A stretch of DNA of 46,118 nt, from assembly GCF_000968015.1 (NCBI RefSeq), contig NZ_LACH01000002.1, forward strand, positions 307,850-353,967. Direction: 5' to 3'. This DNA comes from Pseudomonas fluorescens. GTDB taxonomy: Bacteria > Pseudomonadota > Gammaproteobacteria > Pseudomonadales > Pseudomonadaceae. The notes beneath the pieces were generated by a model. The model did no database searches. It was not told the origin of the DNA and saw nothing but the letters and a program-made list of their open reading frames with translations. Below, piece by piece: positions 27,088 through 35,166 of the stretch. The position numbers and the translations under genes were made by a program. Every line of letters starts with the position of its first letter. Within the stretch, counting starts at the first letter, position 1.

Positions 27088-27546
27088 ATGGACATCCAGG
27101 CCCTGCGCGCCGACGCATCTCACATCGATAAAATCGCCAGCCTGTTCGACGCCTATCGAGGCTTCTACGGCCAGCCATCGAACCTGCCGCAGTCTCGCGC
27201 CTTCATCGCCGAGCGCATTGCCCGGGACGAATCCGCGATTTTCTTCGCCCAGGCCCCCAGCGGCGAGGCGCTGGGTTTCGTCCAGTTGTTCCCGACGTTC
27301 TCGTCCATCGACGCGCATCGCACCTGGCTGCTTGGCGACCTCTTCACAACACCCGCCGCGCGAGGGCAAGGGGTCGGCACGTTGCTGATGAACACCGCGC
27401 GAGCCTTCGCAGTGTTGACCGGCGCTAAAGGCCTGGTGCTGGAAACGGCCACGGACAATGTCGGCGCGCAACGGTTGTACGAATCCTTGGGTTATGTGCG
27501 CGATACGGGTTACTACACCTACTGCCTCGATTTGAAGCAAGGCTGA
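27088..27546 (+). CDS. GNAT family N-acetyltransferase
   Basis: A 152-residue acyltransferase. The acetyl-CoA loop is seen as TTPAARGQGVGTLLMNTARA (about residues 91-110), followed by LVLETATDNVGAQRLYESLGY, the typical motif B end. The N-terminal FDAYRGFYGQPSNL is shared with GNAT enzymes annotated in many pseudomonads. The acceptor is unknown. It follows chaC by 27 bases, so the two are probably co-transcribed. Confidence 0.85.
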   Translation: MDIQALRADASHIDKIASLFDAYRGFYGQPSNLPQSRAFIAERIARDESAIFFAQAPSGEALGFVQLFPTFSSIDAHRTWLLGDLFTTPAARGQGVGTLLMNTARAFAVLTGAKGLVLETATDNVGAQRLYESLGYVRDTGYYTYCLDLKQG

Positions 27547-27561
27547 GCCAATCGCTGCCGG

Positions 27562-28422
27562 TTACCTCAGCTCGTGCAGGAATGCAGCTTGAGCCTTGGG
27601 GCACGTGAGGATGCGGTAACGCGTGCTCCGGGAAACACCACGGTCCCGAAAGCGTTCATACACCGCCTGAAAAACCTCACGGTTCAATTGCGGGTGCTGA
27701 TGCTTCAGGTAGCGTTCACAGCACGCGTTGTAGTGTTCAACCGATAAGAACTTGTTGAACCAGTAGCGATAGAAGTAACCCAGCAGAAAACCCAGGCTGA
27801 AGTCGTGATCCAGCACCGAATGCGCGCAGCATTCGAAATCGATCAGGCGCAGCCTGCCATCGGGGCCAATAAGGATGTTCTTGGGGTGCGGGTCCATGTG
27901 CACAAACCCCTCGACCAGCGTCTGCCCAAACAGTTGAAAAATGTCTGACAGCAGCGTTTGCGCCTGTTCGGGCTGGGCGATCAGTCGTTCATCGACGCTG
28001 CAATGGTTGTCGAAAAAACTGACCAGCAAATACTCTTCCTTGAGAAACGGAAAACGTCCGACGTGGCCGAATGCAGCCACTCTGGGCGATGATTCTGATT
28101 TGGCGGACACAACGGACAGATTGATGAATTCGTTGGTCAGGTCATGCAGACCGAACACACGCTTGAGACCCAGGAAATTCTGCAGCTGCTTTTTCCAGTG
28201 GGTCAGGCGGTTGTGCTTCAACACCCATTTGCGCTCACCTTCGAGCAGGAACACGCTGCGGGTTTCCTCGGGAATATCCAGCAAGGCATGTTGATCCGGC
28301 GCGGCAAAAAAACGCTGAAGCACAGTCACCAGTTCGTTCTGATCAGACGGATCGAAATGGAAGGTGACGTCAGCAATCTTTTGCTGATTCAGAGGGGAAG
28401 TAAGGTGTCTGAGGTGACGCAT
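27562..28422 (-). CDS. Lipopolysaccharide kinase (InaA/Kdo-kinase-like) family protein
   Basis: A 286-residue protein kinase-like phosphotransferase. The catalytic loop reads HMDPHPKNILIGPDGRLRLI (about residues 174-193), with the H-x-D and Asn of the kinase fold, followed by DFE in place of DFG. An N-terminal lysine in ERKWVLKHN could bind ATP. DFE in place of DFG is also found in LPS-core kinases. The substrate is uncertain. It converges on the GNAT gene, with 15 bases between the stops. Confidence 0.7.
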   Translation of the reverse strand: MRHLRHLTSPLNQQKIADVTFHFDPSDQNELVTVLQRFFAAPDQHALLDIPEETRSVFLLEGERKWVLKHNRLTHWKKQLQNFLGLKRVFGLHDLTNEFINLSVVSAKSESSPRVAAFGHVGRFPFLKEEYLLVSFFDNHCSVDERLIAQPEQAQTLLSDIFQLFGQTLVEGFVHMDPHPKNILIGPDGRLRLIDFECCAHSVLDHDFSLGFLLGYFYRYWFNKFLSVEHYNACCERYLKHQHPQLNREVFQAVYERFRDRGVSRSTRYRILTCPKAQAAFLHELR

Positions 28423-28509
28423 GTAAAGTCCCTGCTAATGCTTCTGGTCCATAAAACGCCGTCAATCGAGCGCGGCGCTTTGTCGTTATCGGCAGGACTT
28501 TGCATACCC

Positions 28510-28977
28510 TTACTCACAGATTTGATTTTTACCGCTGGGTTGGCTGCACGTACGCCGCATCGGTGCTTTCCGAGACGCCAAAGGTTGACTTGCCGTAGGC
28601 CAACAGGACGGCACCGCGTGGGAGGTTGAGGCGGTATTTACCGGCGACTTTGGCCAGCACCTGGCCCAGCGAGTAGTTGGTGCCGGCCAGCGGCGTGGCC
28701 TAGCCAGCTCTATAAGTTCACCCCTCGTTACATCTGCTACGGGCCGCTCAAACGGTGCTGCTAAGATCTTGCGAACCCAAGTCTCATGGACTTGGCCTCC
28801 ATAAATACCCTGAAAGTCGATGAACCCAAGCTCTGTCATCGCCTCTCGGTTGAATTCCGACAACTGGCTCAGCGTCTGCTCAGGATGTCCGCAATCAATT
28901 TCTTCAGCGAGTTTCGTTAGTCGAGCAACCATGGATTCATCAAATGCAGGCGGCGTTAACTCAGTACGAAGCTCCAT
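28510..28977 (-). pseudogene. Truncated immunity-like gene joined to a foreign fragment
   Basis: From ATG complementary to 28975-28977 (GGGAG upstream) the frame encodes MELRTELTPPAFDESMV to TRGELIELA, an acidic, helical protein like those found after polymorphic toxins. At about 28703 the character changes: the frame continues as Arg/Pro/Trp/Ser-rich sequence, a sign of reading the wrong frame. The neighbouring frame gives a sensible end, listed next. The original C-terminus of the immunity-like protein appears lost by recombination. Confidence 0.55.
28529..28703 (-). pseudogene. C-terminal fragment of an unidentified protein
   Basis: In the frame next to that of the gene above, bases 28703 down to 28529 encode about 57 residues beginning TPLAGTNYSLGQVLAKVAGK and including LPRGAVLLAYGKSTFGVSES, ending VQPTQR at a stop. 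Composition and codon use look like real coding sequence. There is no start. I do not recognise the family. It may be the tail of the gene that once stood here, or of a replaced toxin or immunity cassette. Confidence 0.45.
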
Positions 28978-29052
28978 TTCATCTCCCAATTCGCTTGCTG
29001 TTCCTTGAATCTCTGCGAAGCCGAAAACGTTCAGACAGAGACATTGGCGTGA

Positions 29053-29409
29053 TCACATATTACGTATTGCTTCGTCCGCTTTAAGCTCGAATTCAAAACC
29101 GATGCCCACTTCTTCTAGAGTCTCTGTGACACGGCCAATGAAGAGCTCTGCTTGCTCTGGTAACTCATACAGGCCAAGAACACGAATGATGGGATGTTTA
29201 CCCAGTGCACCGGGAATTTCGGTGTAAATCTCACCGCTTTCGATGAAGGCGATGTACGTGTTGATTTTCTCTTGCAGCAAGAGCAAGTGTTCGCCTTGTT
29301 CAGCTTTACCACCCCATTCAAGGTGATCAGTGATAACGAGCACCAGGTCGTGTAGCTTTCGCTTGGGAATTGCCCAGAAATCGATTACACGTGGATTTGT
29401 TATGGACAT
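29053..29409 (-). CDS. DUF6572-like protein, probable orphan immunity protein
   Basis: A 118-residue acidic cytoplasmic protein (MSITNPRVIDFWAIPKRKLH, then LVLVITDHLEWGG and EHLLLLQEKINTYIAFIESG). The pattern VIDF...LVL.ITDHLEW...HLLLLQEK matches the small proteins grouped as DUF6572, often found beside polymorphic toxins. It lies between the immunity candidate at 29437 and the truncated gene at 28703, all on one strand, so it fits a row of stored immunity genes. Function is inferred from place only. Confidence 0.6.
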   Translation of the reverse strand: MSITNPRVIDFWAIPKRKLHDLVLVITDHLEWGGKAEQGEHLLLLQEKINTYIAFIESGEIYTEIPGALGKHPIIRVLGLYELPEQAELFIGRVTETLEEVGIGFEFELKADEAIRNM

Positions 29410-29436
29410 TTATGCCCCCTATGGCTTGGCTAAATC

Positions 29437-29829
29437 CTACTTACAAACTTTCAATCGCTCTCCATCAGTGCCACTGCCTTCACTGGTGTCAATCTCGCCG
29501 TTACGGTCAATATGAATTTCCGTTGTCGGCCATTGGGGCGTAATGCTTACGCAACGGTTCAGGCCCTTCGCATTCCACCAGTCGAGACGCATGAAGAACT
29601 CATCGTCAGGAAAGATATGTCCTACATCACCCATTGTCTTTCCGGGCAGCAGTTCACCGCGAACGATGGTGTGCTGTGTGTTCAGGACGTAACTAATTTT
29701 CTTGGTACCGTCTTTTGAGTAGAAAACGACAACTCGCGGTATAGCTACGTACCAGCACGCCACAGCACCAATAAGAAACAGCCCTATCCACCGCCCAATA
29801 TGTCGTGGTCGCTTTTCACTTGCAGGCAT
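29437..29829 (-). CDS. Membrane-anchored immunity candidate for the type-44 toxin
   Basis: A 130-residue protein that starts at the ATG complementary to 29827-29829, overlapping the toxin stop by 14 bases. A transmembrane helix near the N-terminus (WIGLFLIGAVACWYVAI, about residues 14-30) is followed by a polar domain with DDEFFMRLDWWNAKGLNRCV and the end SEGSGTDGERLKVCK. The layout (inner-membrane anchor, domain outside) suits protection against a toxin acting in the periplasm. No named immunity family was recognised; the pairing rests on overlap and order. Confidence 0.6.
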   Translation of the reverse strand: MPASEKRPRHIGRWIGLFLIGAVACWYVAIPRVVVFYSKDGTKKISYVLNTQHTIVRGELLPGKTMGDVGHIFPDDEFFMRLDWWNAKGLNRCVSITPQWPTTEIHIDRNGEIDTSEGSGTDGERLKVCK

Positions 29830-30951
29830 GTTTTTGAACCCCTGTACCCCAGTCAGCAATTGGCACTGCCAACACTTTGTCCATGATGATTTGTGCAGTG
29901 ACACCGCCGTTCGGATACTCCTTGTAGAGTTCCATTCCGAGGATGATCGACACCCTATCAGGAGCATCGTCCCATGCTCGCATCCCTTCGACGCCTTCCG
30001 TCCTTCGTGGGCCATCAAACCTCTTAGGGTCTTTGAGGAAGCGCCAACTGTCTGAGCCTATTTGCTCAACTCCAGCGCCGTCCAATTGCACGCTGTCAGA
30101 GAGTCCACCGGCTAAGCCGACATACCCATAATGGATGTTCGACCAGATGTCGTAGTAGAAGTCATACGCCCCTTGTTTGTGCCAAGGTGCACCAAACAGT
30201 TTGGCCAATTTGGGCTTGTGATCCCAATCCTGACCCTGACCCACCTGTTTCGTCCAGATGGCGAAAGCCATCGCCTTTTTTCCAAGTGCCATGTTGTAAA
30301 ACTGTGGGTCTTGCCCTAGGCGCAGGTAGAGCGGAAGCTCCATAAATTTCTTGGTTTCCGCCTCAGGATCGAAGCTGTTTAGTTCTTTTATTTCCAAGAC
30401 TGCTGGGTCTTTGATATTGCGGTTCATCTCATCGGCGATGTAATCGGCCAGTTGCTCCATCATGTCAGGGTCTTTGCACGTAGTAAGTGCTTCCGGCTCT
30501 GTCTTCGCTTCGGGTTTTTCGGTGCTGGCTTGCGGATCTACCAAGGCATTCGCCGCCAGAGCCTTCTCTTTCAAATTTGGATCAGCGAGCAAGGTCGCCA
30601 TCTTTTCATCGTCCACGGTGCCATCTGGGCGGAAAGCTCCCAGTGCCATGAAGTTGATGATGGTTGCACCGCCAGCATCGCCCATGACAAACCCGCCACC
30701 TACATCACCTGACCCGGTGATGATGGTTCCGCCATGGCTGGTAGGACTGCCAATGTGGGCCATAGGACGGCCATTCACTTGAATCGATGGAAACCTGTGG
30801 TGATTACGGCGCCACAACCACATGTATCGCCAACACGTGCGGAGCCCATAAAGTTGATATTTACGTCGCCACTGGCGGAGGCAATCGGGGTGGTGCCATG
30901 GCCGGGCAAAGGGCAGACATGCTTGTCACCCAGTCGTGCAGAAGAAATCAT
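29816..30951 (-). pseudogene. PAAR protein fused to a type-44 polymorphic toxin domain, frameshifted
   Basis: From ATG complementary to 30949-30951 (AGGA upstream) the frame opens with MISSARLGDKHVCPLPGHGT and NFMGSARVGDTCGCGAVITT, a PAAR tip protein of type VI secretion. After ITTGF it runs into a stop, while the next frame continues exactly where the domain should: PSIQVNGRPMAHIGSPTSHG. One C is missing near 30788-30795. Downstream are an acidic linker and the toxin domain with WHKQGAYDFYYDIWSNIHYG, VQLDGAGVEQIGSDSWRFLK and YPNGGVTAQIIMDKVL, as in Ntox44. As sequenced the gene makes only a short PAAR piece. Confidence 0.75.
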
Positions 30952-31111
30952 GTATCGTCCTTGAGTCGTTGCGAGGAGTTCCAGCTTGGGGCTGGGGTAG
31001 TCTGACTTTATCGGGAAGCTCAAACAATGGCTGCAAGACAAATCCCAAAAGTCTTGCTGAAAACCTTCCGTGTTCCGTGTCAGTTACTTTCCATAAACGA
31101 TACCGGGTCGT

Positions 31112-31259
31112 GGTGAACCGCCCCTAGTTTCGTAGACGCATCCGACTGACTCCTTTTGGCCGGAATCAGACTGATTCAAGAGTTCGCGCTACCCACCACA
31201 CCTGCGACGCTCAACCTTAAAAATGTCGGATGCGTCCACGATTTTCTCAAGGTTTCACC
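31112..31259. mobile_element. 148-bp MITE-like element with 35-bp inverted ends
   Basis: The left end (31112-31146) and the reverse complement of the right end (31225-31259) match at 24 of 35 positions without gaps, with the outer GGTGAA and the inner GACGCATCCGAC perfect. The 78 bases between hold no gene. The outer TGAACCGCCCC resembles ends of IS3-type elements as I recall them. No clear target duplication flanks it. It lies between the toxin gene and the DUF6124 leader. Confidence 0.45.
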
Positions 31260-31439
31260 TCGCGCAAGAAGCGTGCATCAGATTATTAAACATCTCCATA
31301 GGGTGCTTGTTTAAGCGCCCTCAAGGTTACGTCCTGAAAGCTACAAAACCTTGCGCCGTTGCCTACGGCTGCGCCAGAATCCGCCGGCTTGTGCGCCTTG
31401 GGGCCACTCGGTAACTTGATTCCTGTCACTGCTCATCAG

Positions 31440-31645
31440 TGATCGGGTTTAGCAGCCCGTGAACAACCTAAGTCGTACGACGCTTCTATCAGTCAGGTTT
31501 TGCGCCTGCATTTTGATGGTAGCTGTACGCAGGGCGCCCTTGGGCGCGCCGGCTTCTTAGGTTTCCCGGTCTGCTAACCTGCGTGCAGCTGCCACCCTCT
31601 TCGTTTAGCAGCAGGAGGGTTGGCACACCATTAGGAACCTAAGAT
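31440..31645 (+). promoter_or_regulatory. Structured leader with alternative pairings upstream of the DUF6124 gene
   Basis: A middle segment (31556-31579) starts with CTTAGGTT and contains CTGCTAA. Both are complementary to an upstream pair, TTAGCAG (31449-31455) and AACCTAAG (31465-31472), and again to a downstream pair, TTAGCAG (31605-31611) and AACCTAAG (31636-31643). The downstream AACCTAAG ends two bases before ATG 31646 and covers the only Shine-Dalgarno-like GGAA. Local hairpins are CGGG/CCCG (31444-31459), GCGCCTGC/GCAGGGCGC (31502-31537) and TGCCACCCTC/GAGGGTTGGCA (31590-31625). The two middle pairings exclude each other, as in a riboswitch or attenuator. Confidence 0.6.
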
Positions 31646-32005
31646 ATGTTCAAGGTCACACCCAACCCACCGGACACCGATCCGGTTTCCCCGTACGAAC
31701 CCGATTCAAAAAAACTCAACGAAGCCGCCGAGCGGGCTCTCAATTACCACTTCCCGTCAATTGCCGACATCAAAGCCACCCCGCGAACACGCAGCACCCT
31801 GTTTTACGTGGACCCAGAGGCCACGACCGAAACTCTGGCGGTTTTTCTGGTCGAAACCCTGGCCTCGATTGATGTGATGGTCCACGAGTTGGTGGACCTC
31901 TTGGAGGGTTGTTCGCGCTATTCCCTGTTGGGCATTTCCAACAGCGTCTTGGTGGCTGAAATCACGGCAAACCGATTGCTGGATAAAATTGAACCACCTG
32001 CGTAA
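31646..32005 (+). CDS. DUF6124 family protein
   Basis: A 119-residue cytoplasmic protein. It opens MFKVTPNPPDTDPVSPYEPD, has a basic centre (SKKLNEAAERALNYHF), then a helical C-terminal half with DPEATTETLAVFLVETLASI and SNSVLVAEITANRLLD. This is the layout of the Pseudomonas family DUF6124 (formerly with DUF3077), present in several copies per genome with unknown role; a helical bundle is likely. Translation begins in a strongly structured leader (31440-31645), so it may be controlled at initiation. Confidence 0.85.
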   Translation: MFKVTPNPPDTDPVSPYEPDSKKLNEAAERALNYHFPSIADIKATPRTRSTLFYVDPEATTETLAVFLVETLASIDVMVHELVDLLEGCSRYSLLGISNSVLVAEITANRLLDKIEPPA

Positions 32006-32065
32006 GTGCGGTCTGCTGGGGTGAGTGGGTAACTGACGTTGGGCTGGGCAGTTGTTCCCTTTTTG

Positions 32066-32109
32066 GGGCCGCTGCGCAGCCCAGCGGGAGCAAGGTCCTT
32101 CGCCACAGG
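32066..32109 (+). repeat. Degenerate Pseudomonas REP element
   Basis: GGGGCCGCTGCGCAGCCCAG followed by CGGGAGCAAGG and TTCGCCACAGG closely follows the common Pseudomonas REP sequence, with its short stem (CGCTGCGCAGC) and CCACAGG end. Confidence 0.75.
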
Positions 32110-32184
32110 TTCTCGGTGTTTGTTGCCGCTGCTGGCCGGTGATTGGGTTTTGTGTCAGGTCTGGGATGCCGCGTAATCGTTCAT

Positions 32185-32208
32185 CGCGAGCAAGCTCGCT
32201 CCCACAGG
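32185..32208 (+). repeat. Pseudomonas REP element
   Basis: CGCGAGCAAGCTCGCTCCC, then ACAGG, is the canonical Pseudomonas REP core (stem GCGAGC/GCTCGC). It is in the same orientation as the degenerate copy about 80 bases before it and abuts the truncated isochorismatase. Confidence 0.9.
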
Positions 32209-32214
32209 TATTGC

Positions 32215-32559
32215 GGCAACTTCATGCCCGAGTACAAGCCCTACATCCTCGACGGCAAAACCATCATTGCTTCACCGCACAAGGTTTACGGCCCGGAAAC
32301 CAATGACCTGGCGCTGCAGCTGCGCAAGCACGGTGTGTCGCAAATCATATTGGCGGGCATGGCGGCGAACCTGTGCGTCGAGTCGCACCTGCGCGAACTG
32401 CTGGAGCTTGGCTTTGAAGTGGCCGTGGTTCGGGACGCGACTGCCGGCCCGACGACCCCCGAAGGTGATGGCTACCTTGCCGCACTGATCAACTATCGCT
32501 ACATCGCCAATGCCCTGTGGAGCACGGCGCAAGCGGTTGAGTTTCTACAAGCCAGATAG
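32215..32559 (+). pseudogene. Isochorismatase family hydrolase, C-terminal half only
   Basis: About 114 residues matching the end of cysteine hydrolases of the isochorismatase/nicotinamidase type: YILDGKTIIASPHKVYGPET, then LRKHGVSQIILAGMAANLCV, in which the AANLCVES segment bears the catalytic Cys, and VRDATAGPTTPEGDGYLAAL. Members have 180-220 residues with a catalytic Asp near the N-terminus and a Lys in the first half. The Asp-bearing part is missing. The break is directly after the REP element at 32185-32208. There is an in-frame ATG at 32224 but no ribosome binding site. Confidence 0.7.
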
Positions 32560-32623
32560 GTCAAGCGCGACCAGGCTGTGCCTCGCGATGCGGGGTACAG
32601 CCTTGCCAATACGAGATCGGAAA

Positions 32624-32893
32624 ATGCCCAGACTTTCCCCGCGTTATCGTCAACGGGCGGCTGCCGTGATCCAGTCGGCAATCACCTGCGCAGTGGCCGC
32701 AGCAATTGCCAGTCCATCCGGCCTTTCGGTCGGCGAGTTGCTCGCGTACGGGTTCAAAGCGTGGTTGCTGGCCTGGCTCACCATCGTCCCTGTCGTACTG
32801 ATGGCAACGCCCTGGATCAAACGATTGACCGCAATTCTCGTGCAGGACGAGCCTCGAGACGCTGTCGGGGCGCAATCGCCTCGTGAGCAGTGA
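32624..32893 (+). CDS. DUF2798 domain membrane protein
   Basis: An 89-residue protein with two helices, separated by a short polar turn: IQSAITCAVAAAIASP and AWLLAWLTIVPVVLMATPWI. The N-terminal MPRLSPRYRQ and the AYGFKAWLLAWLTIVP stretch are typical of DUF2798, whose role is unknown. The start ATG 32624 has a weak GGA upstream. The charged tail ends in AQSPREQ. Confidence 0.7.
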   Translation: MPRLSPRYRQRAAAVIQSAITCAVAAAIASPSGLSVGELLAYGFKAWLLAWLTIVPVVLMATPWIKRLTAILVQDEPRDAVGAQSPREQ

Positions 32894-33063
32894 TTGCTCG
32901 ATCGGGCGTGATATTCAGGCGCGACAGGCTTTACACATAGGGGGCCGATGGCCCCCACTTATGACCGCCGCCATTTGCTACCGCCCGCACCGGCAGCAGG
33001 TTGCGCGCGATGTCGGCAACGTTGTGTGACGGGACAAACGACGAATCGAGACGGTCTTCGATT

Positions 33064-33138
33064 CTATGCAAACCCGAGAAACGACAGGATAACCACGACA
33101 ATCACAACTACCCCGACGATGTAGATGATGTTGTTCAT
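33064..33138 (-). CDS. 24-residue hydrophobic small protein
   Basis: ATG complementary to 33136-33138 opens a frame of 24 codons, MNNIIYIVGVVVIVVVILSF then LGFA and a stop. It is one membrane helix. A GAGGTGG site at the right distance upstream supports translation. Similar peptides starting MNTIIYIVG occur in pseudomonads with no known role, by my recollection. Confidence 0.55.
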   Translation of the reverse strand: MNNIIYIVGVVVIVVVILSFLGFA

Positions 33139-33446
33139 GAAGTCCACCTCTCAACCTGAATGGATTGCGGATCGTGGGAGTTACAAACACAAGGTACTGC
33201 ACCTTTACTCGCAATTCCATTGCACAACATACAGAGCTCCATTGCTCATACAGGCACCCTTACATTGGGTTAGAAGATTCATCAGGCCCCCGTCTTGGCG
33301 AGGACGGTGATAGCGCTCGACAATCCACGAATGTCGCTGTGAATCCTGTCCAAAAGAGGCGTCTTGCCTGGTACTCAAGACGCCTTGGTAGAGGGGGCGC
33401 CCACGCGGCACGCTTCAAATGATCAAACCCCTTGAAGGGCAGGCTT

Positions 33447-34007
33447 TCAGCGCTTGATCAGGGAAATCTTCGTTCCTTCAATGCTGATCCCGGCCATTAA
33501 TCCCTGCTGGTCGAAAATGAACGCGTAGGCATCGTCCTTCACCGTCGTGCTGGACAGATTCTTCGCCACCCCTTCATCAACCAATACAACGGTAGGACCT
33601 ACGCCGACTTCCCAGCCCTTGGTCTCACGAACATAATTCACGGCTTTGTCAGTCATCAGGAACACCGCATAACCATACGATTGGGCGCCTGCTTGTAGTC
33701 CCCAGGACCCGGTTACGGAGTTGTAATAATTCTCTATTTGCGAGCCCTTCATCAGCACGCCTTCGCCATAGCTGCCACCAAACACAAGGCCGGCCTTGAC
33801 GATTTTGGGGAAGACCAGCACCGCTTTGGCATTCTGCGAAATGGTTTTGGCAACTGGTGAGGCCTTGTAAAGCGTTTGCAACGCTTGCCGGGAGTCGGCA
33901 TTCAGGTCTTCGGCGGTTGCCGCACCTGCATTGTTGAGGAGGCTCGCTGATGCCAATGAGGCTGTCGCGAGGAAGATCGATAGGAAGAAGCGCATTGACT
34001 GAGTCAT
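33447..34007 (-). CDS. SYLF/YSC84 domain lipid-binding protein
   Basis: A 186-residue exported protein (signal peptide RFFLSIFLATASLASASLL). The domain is clear: AKAVLVFPKIVKAGLVFGGS, then GEGVLMKGSQIENYYNSVTG and SWGLQAGAQSYGYAVFLMTD. SYLF domains bind phosphoinositides or other lipids; in bacteria the protein probably sits in the periplasm or on the outer membrane. The start ATG complementary to 34005-34007 follows CGGAGTACGAAA. It is transcribed alone. Confidence 0.85.
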   Translation of the reverse strand: MTQSMRFFLSIFLATASLASASLLNNAGAATAEDLNADSRQALQTLYKASPVAKTISQNAKAVLVFPKIVKAGLVFGGSYGEGVLMKGSQIENYYNSVTGSWGLQAGAQSYGYAVFLMTDKAVNYVRETKGWEVGVGPTVVLVDEGVAKNLSSTTVKDDAYAFIFDQQGLMAGISIEGTKISLIKR

Positions 34008-34263
34008 TTTCGTACTCCGCTAAGGGAGCAGGGGGATGAGAGCAGCAGTCAGCGCCTGCACCAGACAGGACCCGAACCTACTGAACGTTATCCGGCGCAC
34101 CCTGATGTGTGTGAGTTGCAAAGCGTCGCTTTTGAATGAACCCGGCCCAAGGCCTTGATCATTCGCGATGCCGTCAGTGGGTTGGACCACTGCGCAACGG
34201 CCGGGTTCGTCGTCAGAGGCAAAGTGGTCGAAGACCCCAAAGAAACGCCCGGCACCGACAAAC

Positions 34264-35166
34264 TCAAACGCCCCATCCCTCCCGCACAGCCCTTCGAATG
34301 CCTTCCAGCAACATCGCAAACGCCGGGTTGTCATTGTTCTCGCGCCAGATCAAATGCAGCTCACTCTGCACACCCTCACCCAGATCGATATCGCGAAACA
34401 CCACGTTCTTGAACACCACGCTGGTGGCGCAGCGAGGCACCAGGGCCAGGCCCATGCCGGCGTTGACCAACGCCAGGATGGTCAAGGATGAACCGAGCCA
34501 TTGCACGTATTCCGGGGCGACGCGGGCAGAGCGGAGCATACCGGTCAGCAGTTCGTTGAACGGTGGGTAGGCGGCGTGGGAGTACATCAGGAAGGGTTGC
34601 GCATCGAGGTCTTGGACCGAGACGGTTTCTGCGTTCGCCAGCCGATGACGGCTCGGCACCGCCAATACAAACGGCTCGCGCACCAGGCATTCGGTGGCGT
34701 ATCCCGGCTCCAGCAACGGCGCTCGAACGATGCCCAAGTCGATACGACGGGCACGCAGGGCTTCATGCTGCTGGTAGGTGTTCATCTCCGTCAGGTCGAT
34801 TTTTACATGCGGCTGTTTGAGCCGCGCTTCGGCGATGACCTTGGGCAGGAATTCATACACCGCGCTGCCGACGAAACTGATGTTGACCGAGCCGATGTCG
34901 CCCTCGGCAAAACGGCGGGCGGTGACGGCGGCTTGCTGGGCGCGCTCCAGCAGGTTTTGCGCTTCGATGAAAAACGCGCGGCCGGCGGCGGTCAGGGCGA
35001 CGCTGCGGGTGGTGCGGGTGAACAGCTCGACGCCCAGGTGGTGTTCCAGCAGTTGAATCTGTCGACTGAGGGGCGGTTGAGTCATGTTCAACCGTTCGGC
35101 GGCACGGCGGAAATTCAGTTCGGTCGCCACCGTGGTGAAACAGCGCAGTTGAGTCAGTTCGAACAT
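34264..35166 (-). CDS. LysR family regulator, likely of the adjacent sugar-acid operon
   Basis: A 300-residue regulator. The N-terminal winged helix reads LTQLRCFTTVATELNFRRAA and LNMTQPPLSRQIQLLEHHLG (residues 4-46), typical of LysR. The C-terminal sensor includes VNISFVGSAVYEFLPKVIAE and LGIVRAPLLEPGYATE. It is divergent from an MFS transporter and a glucarate-type dehydratase, so it probably senses an aldarate or a degradation product. The start is the ATG complementary to 35164-35166; the longer frame to 35376 runs over the promoter gap. Confidence 0.85.
   Translation of the reverse strand: MFELTQLRCFTTVATELNFRRAAERLNMTQPPLSRQIQLLEHHLGVELFTRTTRSVALTAAGRAFFIEAQNLLERAQQAAVTARRFAEGDIGSVNISFVGSAVYEFLPKVIAEARLKQPHVKIDLTEMNTYQQHEALRARRIDLGIVRAPLLEPGYATECLVREPFVLAVPSRHRLANAETVSVQDLDAQPFLMYSHAAYPPFNELLTGMLRSARVAPEYVQWLGSSLTILALVNAGMGLALVPRCATSVVFKNVVFRDIDLGEGVQSELHLIWRENNDNPAFAMLLEGIRRAVREGWGV

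Noticed and set aside
34008..34263. A hidden gene between the SYLF and LysR genes
   Set aside because: Open frames here lack ribosome binding sites and family resemblance, and run into the LysR gene as shadows; nothing else is seen in these 256 bases.
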